NCBI GenBank assembly: GCA_030549775.1
Contig: CM060178.1
Coordinates: forward strand, 71,470,556-71,534,555
Reading direction: 5' to 3'
Length of the DNA: 64,000 nt
Origin: Tamarix chinensis
Lineage: Eukaryota > Streptophyta > Magnoliopsida > Caryophyllales > Tamaricaceae
Positions 10,894 through 23,521 of the stretch are shown here, piece by piece. A program made the translations under genes and the position numbers. Position 1 is the first letter of the stretch, and every line of letters begins with the position of its first letter. The notes under the pieces were generated by a model. It worked only from the letters and a program-made list of their open reading frames with translations, ran no database searches and was not told where the DNA came from.

Positions 10894-11650
10894 TGTAACA
10901 CCCCAAAATTTACTACTTTTTACACAAAAACTTTAAATTTAAAACCCGTAAATTTTGGGAATGCTACTGCCACACTTAGTACCAGACCGGTTCACTCCTA
11001 CCGTTCTAGTACCAAGTGCTAAGGCTAAGAAAGACATTGCCATCATCATACATTAATATATAAATTAAAGTTTTCAAATCAATAATCAGAGTATGTATGA
11101 GTTTTACATAATCTGAAATACGAGAGATAGTTCTTCAGAGAAGAAAAATAGCTACAATATTAAAGTTGTTTCTAGAGTTTCAAACATAGTTAAAAGAGAA
11201 AAGGAATAATAATCTCATAATGGAAAAATTGGCCACACCACTCCAAGGACTTGATCCATCCCAAATCATCACTCGACCCCACCTGATATCCCATAGACAT
11301 CAATGGCATCAAAAAAGGCATCACCTACCTACAACATGCCAGACGGGACTTCTGCTCTTGGGAATGAGCAGCACCCATGAAAAGGGTGATCAGTACGCTA
11401 CGTACTGAGTAAGGTAACCAAGCACTAAGGCCAACACACAAGTAAAAAAAATCAAGTAGGATAATATTCAACTTACACATTTAAACCCACGTATATAATA
11501 TATAAAGTCATGCAGAATATTATACAGCTTATAAATGATCAAGCCCACACATAAAGGCCCAATTATTCCAGATTAATTACTTAATTAATCTCTTATTGGA
11601 AGTCAGTTCACACCATATCTTTTATCAAATCCATGCAAGTACAAGAACCT

Positions 11651-11995
11651 CCCACTATTTTAGTTGGTGGGACGATCACTTGCGGGACATCACACCACTA
11701 TTATTCGCCGGGTAGATCGGTCACTTGCGGGACAACATGCCCACACCACTATTCCTCACCAGTGGATCGGTTCGGTTCCTACTCATACAGTGTTCCACTG
11801 TAAGTAATTAGTATATTTTAAGTACCTTAGCAAACTTTGGTTTGTGCTTATTGAGCTCGGGATCCCCCACTATTATTGTCAGTGGGCCAGTCACTTGTGG
11901 GACATCAGGTCCACACCACTATTATTTGCCGGTGGATCGGTCACTTGTGGGACAACATCTCCACACCACTATTCCTAACCGGTGGATCGGTTGGA
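11651..11995 (-). repeat. Array of six stem-loop motifs in the 3' LTR
   Basis: Six copies of CCCACTATT(N7)GGTGG-type hairpins start at 11651, 11695, 11746, 11866, 11916 and 11976: two groups of three with 44-60-bp spacing. The fourth has perfect CCCACT/AGTGGG arms. Most copies are followed by TCACTTGYGGGACA. Corresponding arrays lie in the other LTRs at 7668-7960, 20960-21310 and 59500-59700, and in reverse complement at 32548-32860. Confidence 0.75.
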
Positions 11996-12109
11996 TCCAG
12001 CTCAATAATCTTTCACTTTAAATAATTATTGTCTAAGTATCTTATTCATAATCTTTCACTCAGACATGCATGACTGACTCCTACTATTCTTATCCTCCAA
12101 ACCCTAATT

Positions 12110-12395
12110 AACCACCACAACCATAATTAACTATAGCATACCCTAACACCAATGCAAACCCTACTTCCATGTAAACCCTACTTTCATGCGAACCCTAGCT
12201 CCATATAAACCCTACTTTCATGCGAACCCTAGCTCCATATAAACCCTACTTTCATGCAAACCCTAGCTCCATGTAAACCGTACTTCCATGCAAACCCTAA
12301 CTCTATGCCAACCCTACTTCCATGCAAACCCTAATTCCATGTAAACCCTAACACCATGCAAACCCTAACTCCATGCAAACCCTAACTCCACATTA
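12110..12395 (-). repeat. Telobox minisatellite in the 3' LTR
   Basis: A 17-18-bp unit of the type AAACCCTAACTCCATGC is repeated about 15 times. Eleven copies keep the exact AAACCCTA telobox (TAGGGTTT on the transcribed strand). It is a degenerate internal array, not a telomere, because units are separated by CTCCATG-like spacers. Confidence 0.85.
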
Positions 12396-13084
12396 TTACA
12401 CTACCCATCATTATTTTTACAAAACCTATCATGAATGTCTTATTGGCCACACCATACCACAATAATAACACAACCCTTACACATAACACACATGCCACAA
12501 TTTAATGCATGAACCTACCTCAACTACATATCATGCTGCATATATGACAGTTATACAATTACACATAAAATACATTATAATTTCATATCATATGGCATGC
12601 ATTGCATATAAAACACATAATACACATGCCATAATTTAATGCACGAACCTACCTCAACTCCATATCATGTTGCATATATGATAGTTATCCAATTACACAT
12701 AAAATACATTATAATTTAATATCATATGGCATGCATGGATTATAAAACACATAATACATAAATGACCTTAGTTACTCCTTACATAAAACGTCACCGATCT
12801 TGGAGCACTCTTCTATACTTCTTTAGGGCTTTGGCTGGTCTCACCTATACGAGGGAAAACTAGAATTAGGTTCCCTCCTACTAAAAATACTATTATTTAT
12901 TAACTTATCCCAAGATTAGGTTTTTAAATAAAATAATACTATACTAATAATAACTATACAAAATAATACCAAAAATGCTAATAATAATATTAATATGATT
13001 CAAAACGGATGGTGGTATAAGGGATTTTACCCTCCACCCAAAATAATACTAAAAATATCATTAAAACATTATTAATAAAAATAG

Positions 13085-13702
<618 letters not shown>

Positions 13703-14400
13703 ACCATAATAATTGAATAAAGGTTAAAAATTGAAATAAAATATGGTAATCTTAAATAAATAAGGGAGAAGGGTTGAGAAGGTATAGGGTTTCACCTTGA
13801 GTTAGCAGAGACGGGTGGCACCAGTGGTGGTGCACGAGGCGGCGGCGATAGCTGGAAAAGAGGATAGGAAAGGAAAAGGTTGAGGTTTGAGAAAAAGAGG
13901 TGGAGAATGAGGGTGGTGGTTGAGGTGTTGGTGGTAGCCTAGGTTGAGAGGAGTAAAGTGAGGGTGGTGGCGCAACAAGTAGCGGCGGCGCACGGTGACA
14001 GAGGTGGCTGTCGAAATAAAGAGAAAGAGAGAAAGAGAAGGAGAAAAGAGAAAAATAAGGGTATGGCTAGGTGGAGGAAGATTAGTAGCAGTTTTTGGGT
14101 GGTGTAGGAGGCAATGACAGCGACATATGTGGTGGTGGACAGTGGCACAAGGGGTCACGGGTGTAAAAAATTGGCTTGATGGGTAAGGAACTTTGCACGG
14201 CTGTGGTGGCTTGTGCAAGAAGAATAGAGGGAGATGGGTGGTTCAGTTAGTTAAAGGGAGGTGCAGGGAGGACTTAGGTAGATGGAGATGGCGGCGTAGT
14301 TGGCTGACGACGAAGGAAAGGTCGTCTGAAGTTGTGGTGGTGCGCAGGGTAGGTTCTCAGGGTTTCGGGGAAAATGTTTTGAAATCAACCAAACAAGGGG

Positions 14401-14409
14401 TATTTATAG
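14401..14409 (-). promoter_or_regulatory. TATA box of the 3' LTR
   Basis: CTATAAATACCCC on the minus strand. The same word occurs at the matching place in LTR 2 (23513-23521) and in the related LTR at 61955-61963. It would start transcription near 14370, leaving a very long transcribed LTR part before the primer-binding site. Confidence 0.65.
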
Positions 14410-15333
14410 AGTTTATAGGGAAGGTAGGGTTCTGAGGTCAACAAAAAGATATTGCAGGTAGGTTTTGGGGTAGCCGGCGATGTTCATTTTTCGGTGCAAA
14501 TTCAAGTTATGGTCCACCCTTCGCCTAGGAAAAAGGAGAGTTTTGCGCAAAAGAAAAGGGAAGTGGTTTAGGTTAGGTTGATCTACGATTCAAGGGGAAG
14601 ATAAAGAGAGGAGAAACGGCCGGTTAAGTCAAGCGTAGCCAGCGACGCCATTTTCAGAGGCTATAAAGCTGTAGGTCAATGGTGGAGGAGGAAGGAGGAA
14701 GAAGAAGGTGAACCAGCCTGCTGAGGGAAAAAGAAAGAAAGGAAAAAGAAGGGAGAATCGGGTTGGTCGACGATGGTTATAAAAATTTTAAATGGAACGC
14801 GGTGTTCCAAGGGGAAAAGATGTAATACGCAACACTTCGGCTGCCAAAGGAAAAAAAGAAAAGAAACGATGGATGGGTTGTGGAAGAGAGGGAAATAAAA
14901 AGGAGAGATTGGGCCGCCGACAGGCTCAATCAGAAGGATGAAGGAAAAAGGAAGAAAAGTAAGACAAAGAAAGAAAAAAAATAAAAAGGAAGAAGGAAAA
15001 AGAAAAAGGAAAAGGGAAAAAGAAAAATTTCTATAGGTTGGGGTTAATTAAATTAATTAGAATATTTTGGATACTTAAAATAAAAATATTAAAATAAAAT
15101 AATATTAAAATTTCTTTTTAGGCTAATTTAGGATTTTTTAAATATTTTTCCTAAATTCCTTTTTAATTAGCATAATGCCCAAGTTTTCCCTTATGAAATA
15201 ATTTGTAAATTTCCTTTTAATTTGACCTAAATAATTTCTTCCTATTCCAATAACAATAATTAAGTAAATTAATTTCTGAATAAATCTTTATTTAACTACA
15301 TTTTTTTAACATAAATGTTTTTGGGGCATTTCA

Positions 15334-15350
15334 TTACTGCCCCCTTAAAA
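15334..15350 (-). other. Polypurine tract of the nested element
   Basis: On the minus strand TTTTAAGGGGGCAGTAA abuts the LTR start TGAAATG. It is the expected plus-strand DNA primer site just inside the 3' LTR. The intron-8 element (44508-44523) has a similar AGGAGGGCAGTAA. Confidence 0.85.
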
Positions 15351-15479
15351 ACAGACTTCGTCCTCGAAGTCTCCTATAGTTTCCTAGGATTAAGGCTAGG
15401 ACATTCTAAGCATCTAGAAATAACACACTAACAATTATACTTAAATCAATTACTCTCTTAAGGACAGACTAGATAAGAG

Positions 15480-15655
15480 TGATCTAACCTGTGGCAAAAA
15501 GTTCCAAATATGCTTCTCGCATATCTTTCTCGATCTCCCAAGTAGTTTCCTCAGTTCTGTGTCGACTCCATAAGATCTTAACAAGAGGGACCGCACTCGT
15601 ACAAGTATTCCATAGCTAAGTGTCGAGAATCCACACTGGTCACTCCTCATAGGTC
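15480..15655 (-). pseudogene. Chromodomain at the end of the integrase
   Basis: The minus-strand frame reads VPLVKILWSRHRTEETTWE then IEKDMREAYLELFATG. This matches the chromodomain of plant chromovirus integrases (V-x-W-x3-H...EE-x-TWE), thought to guide insertion into modified chromatin. It follows the integrase by a run with stops. Its presence is the main reason for placing the element among chromoviruses. Confidence 0.75.
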
Positions 15656-15981
15656 AATGAATCATCCAATTCAATCTCATCTAGCTGGATTACATGCAAT
15701 GGATCAGCAACATACTTCTACAGTTGGGAAATGTGGAACACATTATGCACTCGTGCCAACTCTGGAGGAAGATCCAATCGCTAATCAACTTCACCCACTC
15801 GTTCTAATATCTCATAGGGACCAATATACCTAGGGCTTAACTTGCCCTTCCTACCAAACCTTTGCACCCTTTTAGTAGGTAAAACCCTCAGCAACACCTT
15901 GTCTCCTGGCTCAAAATTTCCATCCCTACGGATCTAATCAACATAACTCTTTCATTGGCTCTGAGCTACTCTCATTCGATC

Positions 15982-16720
15982 CTAGATCTGTTGGACTTGA
16001 TGGGTCATATCTTTGATCATTTCTAGTCCCAACACTATCGTCTCACTGATGTCACTCCAACACAAAGGAGTCCTGCACTTCCGTCCATACAATGCTTGAA
16101 AGGGAGCCATCCCAATACTGGCATGACAGCTGTTATTGTATGAAAACTCTATCAGATGAAAGTGCTCCTCCCAACATCCCTGGAAATTCAGCACGTAGGC
16201 CATCAACATATCCTCCAAAGTCTGTATAGTCTATTATGTCTGTCCATCCGTGGCAGGGTGAAAAGCAGTGCTCATCTTCAACTTAGTCCTTAAAACTTCC
16301 TGCAGCTTTTCCCAAAAGTGAGAGAGGAACCTTGAATCTCTATCTAAAACAATATCCTCTGGAACCCCATGACGACTAACCATGAACTTCATATAAGTGT
16401 TTGCCAACTGATCCATACTCCATGTAGACTTCATAGGGATAAACACGGCCAACTTGGTCAATCTATCAACAATAACCCAAATAGTGTCACAACTGCTTTG
16501 GGTCCTCGTTAAACCACTAATAAAGTCTATAGAAATGGAATCTCATTTCCACCTTGGCACCTCCAGAGACTAAAGTAACCTAGCTGGTCTCCAATGTTCA
16601 ATCTTAACCTTCTCATACATAAGACACCGAGATACGAACTCTGCCACCTCCTGCTTCATACGTGACCACCAATACACCTTTTTGAGGTCCTTATATAACT
16701 TAGATCCTCCTGGGTGAATT
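15982..16720 (-). pseudogene. Integrase catalytic region of the nested chromovirus
   Basis: From about 16720 down, the zinc region (ELCHLL- and CLMYEK-like pieces) precedes the core. IVDRLTKLAVFIPMKSTWS at about 16480 holds the first catalytic Asp and HGVPEDIVLDRDSRFLSHFW at about 16370 the second. After ATDGQT the expected Glu-Arg pair is replaced by two consecutive stop codons (about 16228-16233), so the third catalytic residue is lost. The frame resumes with QTLEDMLMAYVLNFQGCWEE and YGRKCRTPLCW to 15982. No functional enzyme is possible. Confidence 0.85.
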
Positions 16721-17153
16721 GAGTAGGGAGTCTGATGTCGTTCTTCCATAATATGAAGCTTAAGCTTCAGATAACTCTAAGGTACACACCAACGATCCCT
16801 AATCAAATGCTGCCATCCTCGTGGATTTTGAATCCCTCTGCTTGTCCCTCCTTTACCTTCTGTCGGATTCTCTCCAACTTAAAATCTCCAACCTGGCTGG
16901 CTCGAATCTCTTCGAATATAGAAGGAGTGAGTGTCAGGGCGTTCATACGGGCTTCAAGGTCTCCCTATTGAATCATCTCGATGTCTAGATCCCTTATCAT
17001 TCGGTCAGCAATCACATGACACGGCATAGAATGTGAAGTCTTCCTACTTAGAGCATTTACAACCACGTTGGCCTTACCCTCATGGTAGGTTAACTCAATA
17101 TCATAGTCCTTCACAAGCTCCAACCATCTTCTCTACCTCAAGTTGAGTTCTTT

Positions 17154-17432
17154 CTACGTGAAAATATACTTGAGACTCTTGTGATCTGTAAAGAAATTAC
17201 ACTTTGCCTCGTACAAATAATGTCTCCAAATCTTCAAGGCAAAAACAATAGCGGCCAACTCTAGGTCATGTGTGGGATAATTTTGCTCATGTTTCTTCAG
17301 TTGTCGTGAGGCATAAGCTACCACTTTACCCTTCTGCATCAATATGCATCTTAACCCATACTTGGATGCATTACTGTAAACCTCGAACTCCTCGGTCCCC
17401 TTGGGTAAAGTCAACACCGATGCAGAGGTCAA
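17154..17432 (-). pseudogene. RNase H domain of the nested chromovirus
   Basis: The frame of about 92 residues reads [18 protein letters not shown] and, further on, [20 protein letters not shown] and the [10 protein letters not shown] end. The first catalytic Asp of the usual YSDAS motif is Asn here. The Glu of the DLELAA motif and the TDH Asp are kept. The domain removes the RNA strand during reverse transcription; this copy should be inactive. Confidence 0.85.
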
Positions 17433-17649
17433 CTGTTTCTTCAGCTCTCAGAAAGCCTCTTCACAAGCCTCATCCCACTGAAATTTTGCAGACTTCTTTA
17501 TAAGATTAGTCAATGGTCTAGCAATCTCAGAAAAATTATGCACAAATCATCTGTAAAACCCAGCAAAACCCAGAAAACTCTAAATCTCCAATATGCTCAT
17601 AGGGGGCTTCCATTCTGTGATCACCACAACCTTACCTGGATCCATAGCC

Positions 17650-18330
17650 ACTCCCCTAACTTATACAATGTGACCAAGAAAGGCTACCTCTTGAAACCAA
17701 AATCCACACTTTGACAACTTCGCATACAAGTGATGTTCCCTCAACAACCCCAAAATGGTGCGTAAATGTTGTTCATGCTCCTCGTTTCCCCAGGAATACA
17801 CCAAAATATCATCAATGAATACCACCACAAATTGATTGAGGAAAGGTTTGAATATCCTCATCATTAAATCCATGAAAACTACGGGGGAATTTGTGAGTCC
17901 AAAGGGCATCACCATAAACTCATAATGTCCATACCAAATCCGGAATGCAGTCTTCATAATATCAGCATCGACAATTCTTGATTAGTGATATTCGAACCTC
18001 AGGTCAATCTTGAAAAATACTATAGCACCCTTCAACTGGTCAAATAAATCATCAATCCTTAGGAGTGGATATCGATTCTATACCATCAATTGATTCAACC
18101 CTCGATAGTCGATGCAAATGTGGAGGCTACCATCTTTCTTTTTCACGAACAATATCGGTGCTCCCCATGGTGATACACTTGGCCAGATGTACCCATGCTC
18201 CAATAATTTCTCTAAATGGGCCTTCAACTCTTTCAACTCAACCGTTACCATTCTATAAGGTGCCTTTGAGATAGGCTCGGCTCCCGGCACTAGCTTGATC
18301 TTAAAATAAATCTCCTGAACTGGAGGCATA
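17650..18330 (-). pseudogene. Reverse transcriptase domain of the nested chromovirus
   Basis: Two open stretches, 18329-18078 and 17957-17661. The first has KAPYRM, the [24 protein letters not shown] segment and [20 protein letters not shown]; the second has [21 protein letters not shown] and [11 protein letters not shown], where IDD is the catalytic Asp pair. A frame break with stops lies between (17958-18077). Motif order and spacing are those of Ty3/gypsy RT. It acts within the capsid particle, using the tRNA bound at the PBS. Confidence 0.87.
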
Positions 18331-18557
18331 CCCGGTATTTCTTCTAGAAATACATCTAGAAATTCTTTAACTACTGGAATGTTGTATAATGCGGTTAAGT
18401 CCCTATTTAGCTCCTGTACACTGCATACATATAGGGGATATCCTTTTTAGATCAAAGTGTGCAAAGTGACTGCAGACACAACCTTAGTTGTCGGCTTAGG
18501 CTGAGTTTTCTTGTATGAAACCCTAGTCCCCTTCGGGCCTCGCAAAATCACCTGCTC

Positions 18558-18911
18558 TTAGGCACAATCAATAACTGCCTTGTATCTCCCTAGCATATCC
18601 ATGCCCAAAATTACATCAAAATCCTTCAAGTCCATCTCAACCAAATCTACTAGGAAGCTTACCCCGCCTATGTCTAAGGCCACATTGAAAAACATTCTAC
18701 TACACTCCATCTTGTCACCCGACAGAAGCATCACAGATAGTGCTACTCTAGCATATGGTGACAATCTAGCCTTAGTAGCAAATGTAGATGATATAAAAGA
18801 CAACATGGCACCCAAGTCAAACAGAACATATACTGGTAAAGAATAAATGGTGAACATACTCCTAACAACATCTAGCTGACGGTCTGTCTCTACCTGACTG
18901 ATAACATTCAA
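18558..18911 (-). pseudogene. Protease domain of the nested chromovirus
   Basis: The frame has VYVLFDLGAMLSFISSTFA, in the place of the usual FDSGATHSFIS of this chromovirus group, and ends DFDVILGMDMLGRYKAVIDC, the conserved C-terminal part. The active-site Ser/Thr after Asp is Leu, so the enzyme is probably inactive. It would cut the Gag-Pol polyprotein. It follows gag after about 40 bp in the same direction. Confidence 0.85.
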
Positions 18912-18919
18912 GCGTCCTC

Positions 18920-19955
18920 CTAACTAGCCTCCCTTATAAGGATAAGGCCTAGATCCCTGAGGTCTTCCCCTATCTCTCAAACTGGGGCACCAGATGGAGC
19001 AGGTGCTCTATGATAGTACTATTGGGATGAATTCTAGCGGTGCTACTAGTACTCCTGCTGCTGGGGCATTAGTGCTCTTCCCTATTGAGATGATCGGGTC
19101 TAACTCTGCTGAAATCTAGGTGGCCTCCAACACTCCACTGCTCTGTGACCCACCTTTCCACAATTTAGGCAAGTGACCAACTTGCTTACACAATTCTTGC
19201 CTGGGTGGTTTCAACCACAACTCCTGCAAACTGAGCCTCTCGGGGGCCCTTGGCTTCTACTGGGATCCTTTGGTGGGGACCTCCTTATTTCTACAATTCT
19301 AGGTTGGGTCCTGCTCCTAGAGCTCTGATCATCGGGCTTGCTCTTTCCAAGGATGGCGACCTGCTCATGAACCAACGTGTCTGCTATGCAAGCACGCTCG
19401 TACAGGGACACGAGATTTGTGAAAGGCACCGCACCCATTATATGGCGGATGTTGAAAGTTAGTCCCTACTCAAACTGAAAGACCACTGTGGACTCATTGG
19501 CGGTGACCCCTGGAGTAAATCAGAGTAACTCAATGAAGCAGGCATGATACTGACGGACTGTCATCGGTCCTTGCGTGACCTTCCCGGAGCTTGTCCCTCA
19601 TTAGGCTCTCGGGATAGAATCTGATGCGGATGGCGGCCTTAAATGCCTCCCATGAAGCCAGAGGACCGTCTCGAGCACGATACTCCTCCCACCATGCATC
19701 TGCTACACCCTAGAGGAAGAAAGCTGCAATACTGGGTCGTATGTCTGGTGGACAATCCATAGCCTCGAAGGTGCGATCTAGATCTCAGAACCACTCCTCT
19801 AGGACCACCGGGTTCTCCTCACTAGAATATGTCAGAGGGTGGTGTCCAGTAACCCTTTCAAGCTAGTCTTCTCTAGCATTTTGAGAGCGTTGGGTGAACT
19901 CCAAGAAGGCTATGACGGCCTCCTCCAATCTGTTAATCCTTCCATTCGCTGCCAT
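18920..19955 (-). pseudogene. gag of the nested chromovirus, with early stop
   Basis: The ATG at 19955 begins MAANGRINRLEEAVIAFLEF. Codon 31 is TAG (19865-19863), where the related gag at 642 has TGG. The capsid part continues in fragments. Near 19130-19175 a zinc knuckle CLNCGKVGHRAVEC is intact, preceded by CRSCG at about 19215. It would package the RNA genome. The length to the protease is normal, but several stops show it is not translated. Confidence 0.85.
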
Positions 19956-20193
19956 TTAGCTGCACAAAAAGAAAATTTTAGAAATGAACCCATTGGTTCG
20001 GAACCATGTTAGCAAGATCCCCCCTTTTGGGGGAAAACCCTAATCTACCCTTGTACTACTCACTGTGGCTGGGCTCCGAAATTTTAAAACAGAAAAATTT
20101 TCAGTTAGAGCGGGAAATATTTTTCAAAATTTAATAAAGACTTCATAAATCAAATTTATTTTAAAAAACGAGTGTGGTCAACAAGACCAACAA

Positions 20194-20207
20194 TTCTGAT
20201 ACGAACT
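20194..20207 (-). other. Primer-binding site of the nested element
   Basis: On the minus strand TTCGTATCAGAAT follows the LTR end after two bases. It differs from TGGTATCAGAGC at a few positions and sits in the same place as the PBS at 389-403. Confidence 0.75.
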
Positions 20208-21429
20208 TGTGAAACCCCAAAATTTACTTATTTTTTTTTACACAAAACCTTTAAATTTAAAACCTGTAAATTCTGGGGATGCTACTGCCACACTTAATAC
20301 CAGATCGGTTCACTCCTATCGTTCCAGTACCAAGTGCTAAGGCTAAGAAAACATTGCCATCATCACACATTAATACATAAATTAAAGTTCGCAAATCAAT
20401 AATTAGAGTACGCATGAGTTTTACATAATCTGAAATACGAGAGAGAGTTCTTCAAAGAAGAAACATAGCTACAATATTAAAATTGTTTCTGGAGTTTCAA
20501 ACATAGTTAAAAGAGAAAAGGAATAATAATCCCATAATGGAAAAATCAGCCACGCTACTCCAAGGACTTGATCCATCCCAAATCATCACTTGGCCCCACT
20601 TGATGTCCCATAGACATCAATGGTATCAAAGAAGGCATCACCTACCTGCAACACGTCAGATGGGCCTTCTGCTTGTGGGAATGAGCAGCACTCATGAAAA
20701 GGGTGATCAGTACACTACGTACTGAGTAAAGTAACCAAGCACTAAGGCCAACACACAAGTACATAAAATCATGCATGATAATATTCAACTTACACATTCA
20801 AACCCACACATATAATATATAAAGTCATGCAGAATATTATATAGCTTATAAATGATCAAGCCCACACATAAAGGCCCAAATAGTCCAAATTAATTATTTA
20901 ATTAATTTCTTATCAGAAGTCAGTTCACACCATGCCTTTTATCAAATCCATGCAAGTACAAGAACCTCCCACTATTTTAGCCGGTGGGCCGGTCACTTGC
21001 GGGACATCAGATCCACACCACTATTATTCGCTGATGGATTAGTCACTTGCTGGACAACATGCCCACACCACTATTCCTAACCTGTGGATCTGTTCGGTTC
21101 CTGCTCACATAGTGTTCCACTGTAAGTAATTAGTATCTTTTAAGTGTCTTTAGCAAACTTTGGTTTGTACTTATTGAGCTCAGGATCCCCCACTATTATT
21201 TTCGGTGGGTCAGTCATTTGCGGGACATCAGGTCTACACCACTATTATTCGCCAATGGATCGGTCACTTACGGGACAACATCTCCATGCCACTATTCTTA
21301 ACCGGTGGATCGGCCGGACAGGGCTCAATAATCTTTCATTTTTAAATGATTAGTGTCTTAAGTATCTTATTTAGAAGCTTTTACTCAGACATGCATGACT
21401 AACTCCTACTATTCTTATCCTCCAAACCC

Positions 21430-21665
21430 TAGTTGACCACCACAACCATAGTTAACCATAGCATACCCTAACACCCATGCAAACCCTAACTCCCATGCAA
21501 TCCCTACTTCCATGAAAACCCTAGCTCCATACCAACCCTACTTACATACAAACCCTACTTCCATGCAAACCCTAACCCCATGCAAACCCTACTTCCATGC
21601 AAACTTTAACTCCATGCAAACCCCAACTCCATACAAACCTTAACTCCATGCAAACCCTAACTCCA
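21430..21665 (-). repeat. Telobox minisatellite in the 5' LTR
   Basis: Units of AAACCCTAACTCCATGC type correspond to 12110-12395, but fewer exact AAACCCTA words remain; several have become AAACTTTA or AAACCCCA. Loss is mainly by C-to-T change. Confidence 0.8.
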
Positions 21666-22375
21666 CAATATTACACTCCCCATCATTATTTTACAAAACC
21701 TATCATGCATGTCTTATAGGCCACACCATACCACAATAACAACACAACCTATACACATAATGCACATGCCACAATTTAATGCATGAATCTACCTCAACTC
21801 CATATCATGCTGCATATATGACAGTTATATAATTACACATAAAATACGTTATAATTTCATATCATATGGCATGCATTGCATATAAAACACATAATACACA
21901 TACCACAATTTAATGCACGAACCTACCTCAACTCCATATCATGCTACATATATGATAGTTATCCAATTACACATAAAATACATTATAATTTCATATCATA
22001 TGGCATGTATGGAATATAAAACACATAATACACAAACGACCTTAGTTACTCCTTACCTAAAACGTCACCGGTCTTGGAGCACGCTCTTATACCTCTTTAG
22101 AGCTTTGACTGGTCTCACCTATACGAGGAAAAACTAGAATTAGGTTCCCTCCTACTAAAAATACTATTATTTACTAACTTATCCCAAGACTAGGTTTTTA
22201 AATAAAATAATACTATACTAATAATAACTACACAAAATAATACCAAAAATGCTAATAATAATATTAATATTATTCAAAATGGATGGTGGTATAAGGGCTT
22301 ATACCCTCCACCCAAAATAATATCATTAAAACATTATTAATAAAAGTAGTACTAATAATAATTATCAAATTATAA

Positions 22376-22425
<50 letters not shown>

Positions 22426-23512
22426 AATGACTTAAACCAAAATTAATATAAGGTAGGGTTTTCAAATCTACCCTAAAATAGTAAAAATACCATTAGTAGT
22501 AATAATAATAATATTATTAACACATATTATTTATAATAATATTAAAAATAATAATGGTAATAATAATAGTAGTAGTAATAATAATATTATTATTAATAAT
22601 AGAAATGATAGTAATCGACTAATTTAAGTAAAATAGGGCTTCGGCCCTATAAATAAATAACTGTAATGGTAAAAAAAATACTACTACTACTACTACTAAT
22701 AATAATAATAATGGTAATAAAACTTATAATAGTACTAAGAATATTAATAATTTGAAACTAATAGCCTAATTAATTCATATGCACTCTCGACCATGCTAAG
22801 AAATAATAACATTAATATTGCACCAAATAATAACAATAATATTAATATTAATCATAATAATCGAATAAAGGTTAAAAATTGAAATAAAATAGGGTAGCTT
22901 AAATAAATAGGGAAGAAGGGATGAGAGGGTCTAGGGTTTCACATTAAGTCGGTAGAGATAAGTGACACCGGCGGTGGTGCACGGTGGTGGCGGCAATGGC
23001 CGGAAAAGAGGATAGGAAAGGCAAACGTTGAGGTTTGAGAAGAAGAGGTGGAGAATGAGGGTGGTGGTTGAGGTGTTGGTGGTAGCCTAGGATGAGAGGA
23101 GTAAAGTGAGGGTGGTGGCGCAACAAGTGGCAGTGGCGCATGGTGATAGAGGTGGCGGCTGAAATAAAGAGAAGGAGAAAAGAGAAAATAAGGGTATAGC
23201 TAGGTGGAGGGAGATTATTAGTAGTTTTTGGGTGGTGTAGGAGGCAATGAAAGCGGCAGATGTGGTGGTGGACGGTGGCACAAGGGGTTGCAGGTGTAAA
23301 AAATTGGCTTGATGGGCAAGGAACTTTGCACGATTGTGGTGGCTCGTGCAAGAAGAATTGAGGGAGATGGGTAGTTCAGTTAGTTAGAGGGCAGTGCAGG
23401 GAAGACTTAGGTAGGCAGAGATGGCAGCGTAGTTGGCTGATGGCAGAGGAAAGGTTGTCTGAAGTTGCGGTGTTGGCAGAGGAAAAAGTTTCGATTTCAA
23501 CCAAACAAAGGG

Positions 23513-23521
23513 TATTTATAG
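23513..23521 (-). promoter_or_regulatory. TATA box of the 5' LTR
   Basis: CTATAAATACCC on the minus strand, same position as 14401-14409 in the other LTR. In the 5' LTR this is the copy that would drive the full genomic RNA. Confidence 0.6.

Noticed and set aside
10328..10906. A 192-codon frame on the minus strand across the boundary of the nested element
   Set aside because: It crosses the LTR junction at 10893/10894 and reads a C-rich tract; composition explains it.
12110..12395. A true telomere or interstitial telomeric repeat
   Set aside because: The AAACCCTA words are separated by CTCCATGC-type spacers and lie at a fixed place in each LTR.
13802..14218. A 138-codon proline/histidine-rich frame on the minus strand of the nested LTR, with a similar 135-codon frame at 22944-23351 and weaker ones at 61485-61820 and 29723-30145
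   Set aside because: The frames begin at TTG, with no in-frame ATG at their start; the C-rich strand has few stops by composition, and replacement changes between the two LTR copies look unconstrained. A dN/dS test or ribosome profiling would settle it.
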